Below, in pieces: positions 61,586 to 64,000 of a stretch of DNA of 64,000 nt; position 1 is the first letter of the stretch; each line of letters starts with the position of its first letter. A program made the position numbers and the translations under genes. Below the pieces are notes generated by a model. The model saw only the letters and a program-made list of their open reading frames with translations. It was not told the origin of the DNA and did not search any database. The stretch is from NCBI RefSeq assembly GCF_030341905.1, contig NZ_JATAAF010000010.1, positions 41,289 to 105,288 of the forward strand, in the 5' to 3' direction. This stretch comes from Porticoccus sp. W117 (GTDB taxonomy: Bacteria > Pseudomonadota > Gammaproteobacteria > Pseudomonadales > Porticoccaceae).

Positions 61586-62188
61586 ATGAATAAACTGTTT
61601 AGCCTGCACAATGGCTTTATGAATGGTGCCAGCAAAGTCGATTTTCTAGCTCCGCTGTTTTTTCGTATATACCTGGCTCCTGTGATGATACAGGCTGGCT
61701 GGAATAAATTGTCCGGCTGGGAGGGCACTGTGTCCTGGTTTGGCAATGCTGACTGGGGCCTGGGTCTGCCAATGCCAGAAGTCATGGCTGCTCTGGCCGT
61801 GGGTGCTGAACTGGTAGGCGGCATTATGTTGCTGATTGGCCTTGCAACTCGAGTGGTCGCAATTCCCTTAATGGTGACTATGTTGGTGGCTACTTTTGCG
61901 GTGCACTGGGAAAACGGCTGGTTGGCGGTTTCAGACTCATCCAGTTGGCTGGCCAACGACCGGGTAATGGAAGCCGCAGAACGTAAGGATGCGATTAAGT
62001 CTATTTTGAAACAGCACGGCAACTATTCCTGGCTCACTGGACGCGGCAGTGTCACCATACTGAACAACGGGGTCGAGTTTGCAGTGACCTACTTTATTAT
62101 GCTGCTGAGTTTGATGTTTACCGGTGGTGGGCGATACGCCAGCGCAGACTATTGGCTTTGCAAATTATTTTGCAAAGAGCAGAAGTAA
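61586..62188 (+). CDS. DoxX-family membrane protein
   Basis: A 200-residue protein with four TM helices. RIYLAPVMIQAGWNKLSGWEGTVSWFG and LPMPEVMAALAVGAELVGGIMLLIGLATRVVAIPLMVTMLVATFAVHWENG are typical of DoxX. Between TM3 and TM4 there is an extra soluble loop of about 50 residues. Relatives act in thiosulfate or radical detoxification contexts; the role here is unknown. ATG start with GGAGAAC upstream. Probably co-transcribed with the FMN protein. Confidence 0.88.
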   Translation: MNKLFSLHNGFMNGASKVDFLAPLFFRIYLAPVMIQAGWNKLSGWEGTVSWFGNADWGLGLPMPEVMAALAVGAELVGGIMLLIGLATRVVAIPLMVTMLVATFAVHWENGWLAVSDSSSWLANDRVMEAAERKDAIKSILKQHGNYSWLTGRGSVTILNNGVEFAVTYFIMLLSLMFTGGGRYASADYWLCKLFCKEQK

Positions 62189-62201
62189 GTATCTCACCAT
62201 G

Positions 62202-62225
62202 AAAGCCGCCTCCGGGCGGCTTTTT
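62202..62225 (+). terminator. Rho-independent terminator after the DoxX gene
   Basis: AAAGCCGCC-TCC-GGGCGGCTTT stem with TTTTTCTATT following, 14 bp after the DoxX stop. Confidence 0.9.
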
Positions 62226-62250
62226 CTATTCTGGTTGATAGTGCCATTCC

Positions 62251-62259
62251 TGTTATAAT
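62251..62259 (+). promoter_or_regulatory. Extended -10 promoter upstream of rhlB
   Basis: TGTTATAAT provides a consensus TATAAT with the TGn extension. No good -35 box lies at 17 bp, as is usual for extended -10 promoters. It is 43 bp upstream of the rhlB ATG. Confidence 0.6.
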
Positions 62260-62301
62260 CCGCCGCTTCGCCATTTTGGCTAATTTTTGAACAGTTGAAC
62301 T

Positions 62302-63615
62302 ATGTCCCAAGACAACAAAGAAGCATCCCAAAAAAGTGGCGATTCCAGACGCCGTTCCCACAATCGCCGCCGTCGCCGTCCTTCCGGCAATCGCGGTGGC
62401 GCTGGCAAAGCCTGGAGCCTGGAGCAATTTCCGGTAACTCCGGAGGCAGGCAAGTTGCGCTTTCACGATCTCAATCTGGAACTGCCGCTGATGCACGGCA
62501 TTGCCGATGTGGGCTTTAAATACGCCTCGCCCATTCAGGCGCACTCACTGCCCCACAGCCTGTGCGGCCACGATGTGGTGGGCAAGGCTCAAACCGGCAC
62601 AGGCAAAACCGCTGCCTTTCTGGTTACCATTATTGACGACCTGCTGAAAAACCCCGTTCCCGAAGACGAGCGTTACGCTGGTGAGCCTCGCGCCCTGATT
62701 ATCGCCCCCACCCGGGAGCTGGTGATGCAAATTGCCGATGATGCCCTGGCCTTGTGCAAACACACCGGCCTTACCATCCACACTCTGGTGGGCGGTATGG
62801 ATTACGGCAAACAGCAGAAAAAACTCCACGACCGCCTGGCGGATATTCTGGTGGCCACGCCGGGGCGCCTGATCGACTTTGCCGGCAGCCACGATGTTTA
62901 TCTGGATCAAGTAGAAATATTGGTGATCGACGAAGCGGACCGCATGCTGGATATGGGCTTTATCCCGCAAGTGCGCCGCATCGTGCGCCAGACGCCGAAA
63001 AAGGATTTCCGCCAAACCCTGCTGTTCAGTGCCACCTTTACCCCGGAAGTAATGTCCCTGTCCGAACACTGGACTCAGCAACCGGTGATGGTGGAAATTG
63101 AGCCGGAACACGCGGCCGCCGATACCGTGGATCAAAAGGTGTACATCACCGCCACGGAAGATAAGTTCGCCCTGCTCGACAACATCATCAAGCAAGACAA
63201 TGTGGACAGCATTATTGTCTTCGCCAACCGCCGCGACCAGTGCCGTCGCCTGCAAGAGCGCCTGCAAAAGAAAGGCTTTCAGGTTGGGCTGTTATCCGGT
63301 GATGTGCCGCAAAATAAACGGGTGCGCACCTTGGAAGACTTTAAATCCGGCAAACTCAAAGTGCTGGTGGCCACCGACGTGGCGGGCCGCGGCATCCACG
63401 TAGATGGCATCAGCCACGTGGTGAACTTCACCCTGCCGGAAGAGCCGGAAGACTACATCCACCGCATCGGCCGTACCGGCCGCGCCGGCAAAACCGGTAC
63501 CTCCATCAGCTTTGCCTGCGAAGACGACGCCTTCCTGCTGGAACCCATCCAGCAATTGCTGGGGGAAGACAACAAACTGACCTGTGAACAACCGCCGGAG
63601 GAGTTGCTCGCTTAA
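62302..63615 (+). CDS. rhlB: DEAD-box RNA helicase RhlB
   Basis: RhlB unwinds structured RNA and associates with the RNase E degradosome. The 437-residue protein has a basic Arg/Ser N-terminal extension (residues 11-35), Q motif ([13 protein letters not shown]), Walker A AQTGTGKT (Thr-Gly-Lys near 101-103), [14 protein letters not shown], Asp210-Glu-Ala-Asp213, SATF, and the C-terminal [12 protein letters not shown]. The extension is basic at the start, where E. coli RhlB carries the Arg-rich part at the C-terminus. ATG start. Confidence 0.93.
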   Translation: MSQDNKEASQKSGDSRRRSHNRRRRRPSGNRGGAGKAWSLEQFPVTPEAGKLRFHDLNLELPLMHGIADVGFKYASPIQAHSLPHSLCGHDVVGKAQTGTGKTAAFLVTIIDDLLKNPVPEDERYAGEPRALIIAPTRELVMQIADDALALCKHTGLTIHTLVGGMDYGKQQKKLHDRLADILVATPGRLIDFAGSHDVYLDQVEILVIDEADRMLDMGFIPQVRRIVRQTPKKDFRQTLLFSATFTPEVMSLSEHWTQQPVMVEIEPEHAAADTVDQKVYITATEDKFALLDNIIKQDNVDSIIVFANRRDQCRRLQERLQKKGFQVGLLSGDVPQNKRVRTLEDFKSGKLKVLVATDVAGRGIHVDGISHVVNFTLPEEPEDYIHRIGRTGRAGKTGTSISFACEDDAFLLEPIQQLLGEDNKLTCEQPPEELLA

Positions 63616-63830
63616 TGCGAGTGTACGCCCAACCAAAAACGGCCACCTTTGCGGTGGCCCAGATCGCTGACAAACCCTGGCATTTTTGCTGGGGTTTGTT
63701 GTTTCTGGGCATTGCTAACCCAAAAGCCGGAGAGTTTCTCGAATCTAGGTTGAGCCTCGCAAACACCGTACTGGGGCATTTACAGAGGCTAAGCAAGGGG
63801 TTTGGAGTGTAGAGAGGGCTCAATAGAGGC
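63616..63830. other. Intergenic region between rhlB and the transposase
   Basis: No convincing gene. It holds two stem-loops: GGCCACC-TTTGC-GGTGGCC near 63636-63654, and ACAAACCC/GGGTTTGT at 63670-63699 followed by TGTTT, the likely rhlB terminator. The IS end should lie between about 63740 and 63830 but I could not see the terminal repeat. Confidence 0.55.
63670..63704 (+). terminator. Probable rhlB terminator
   Basis: ACAAACCC (63670-63677) and GGGTTTGT (63692-63699) form an 8-bp stem over a 14-nt loop; TGTTT follows. The T-tract is modest. Confidence 0.6.
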
Positions 63831-64000
63831 TCAGGCCGCCATCTGAGCAATTTTCTTGATGTTTTGGGCAGTTGCAGCCATCAGACACTGACCAGCCACT
63901 CTATTAAGCCTGGTGTAGCGAGCATATCGATAACCGTGTAGTTGTTTAGCATCAGCGAAGCTGCGTTCAACTGTCTCCTGCCGGCGCCTGTAAATCTCTT
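63831..64000 (-). CDS. IS1182-type transposase, C-terminal fragment cut by the window edge
   Basis: The last 55 codons of a minus-strand frame run to the right edge. The protein end has YRRRQETVERSFADAKQLHGYRYARYTRLNRV and finishes QCLMAATAQNIKKIAQMAA. This Arg-rich ERSFADAKxxHGxRYAR segment with the Glu of the DDE triad is that of IS1182-family transposases. I infer the rest of the gene lies to the right. The terminal inverted repeat was not resolved. Confidence 0.85.
   Translation of the reverse strand, partial: EIYRRRQETVERSFADAKQLHGYRYARYTRLNRVAGQCLMAATAQNIKKIAQMAA
63831..64000 (-). mobile_element. IS1182-family insertion sequence, partial
   Basis: The region from the transposase stop to the right edge. 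The inner IS boundary is probably within 63740-63830, but a terminal inverted repeat cannot be confirmed without the other end. Confidence 0.6.

Overview
The window is chromosomal DNA (about 55-58 % GC by eye) from a free-living, probably marine Gammaproteobacterium, most likely in or near the Cellvibrionales/Pseudomonadales. The basis is gene order: proA-nadD-rsfS-rlmH-mrdA-rodA-mltB-rlpA-dacA-ybeD-lipB-lipA, then ychF-pth-rplY-prs-tRNA-Gln-ispE-lolB, then hemA-prfA-(insert)-prmC. The placement is inference from synteny and protein similarity remembered from known families; no database search was run.

Layout. 1-452 is non-coding repeat-rich DNA. 453-12177 holds an MMPL/RND exporter, a D-2-hydroxyacid dehydrogenase, a CPA1 Na+/H+ antiporter, a small ParD-like remnant, a CpxP/Spy-like chaperone divergent from a CpxRA two-component system, and LemA plus an M48 metalloprotease. 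12182-24742 is the proline, NAD, ribosome-maturation, cell-elongation and lipoate block. 24868-32642 is an accessory stretch: DUF2569 protein, DUF2235 hydrolase, YghU, a Tat-exported dienelactone hydrolase and a two-gene RND efflux system. 32835-40345 is a nine-gene Mrp-type multisubunit antiporter operon with no MrpA, three NuoL/M/N-like subunits and an extra small membrane protein. 40521-55413 returns to housekeeping genes with tRNA-Met, tRNA-Gln and an AT-rich leucine-rich-repeat gene wedged between prfA and prmC. 55574-63615 has TM2, TrhO, glutaredoxin, MATE, an FMN glutamate-synthase-like protein, DoxX and RhlB. The right edge cuts an IS1182-type transposase.

How the genes work together. 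The elongation block (PBP2, RodA, MltB, RlpA, DacA) synthesises and trims the side-wall peptidoglycan. The CpxP-like/CpxRA pair would sense envelope stress, and its shared promoter region carries three GTAAA boxes exactly 11 bp apart. Several ion and drug pumps (CPA1, Mrp, two RND systems, MATE) suggest a saline or chemically challenging habitat.

The most unusual property is the density of dispersed palindromic repeats of several families. Many abut or supply translation starts and stops (mrdA, lipB at both ends, yqaA, ispE), and a MITE-like inverted repeat separates mrdA from rodA. The best candidates for follow-up are these repeat-gene junctions, the MrpA-less antiporter with its hexapeptide-repeat small protein, the inverted duplicate of the MATE gene start, and the LRR insertion in prfA-prmC. 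I did not find a clearly new defence or mobile system.
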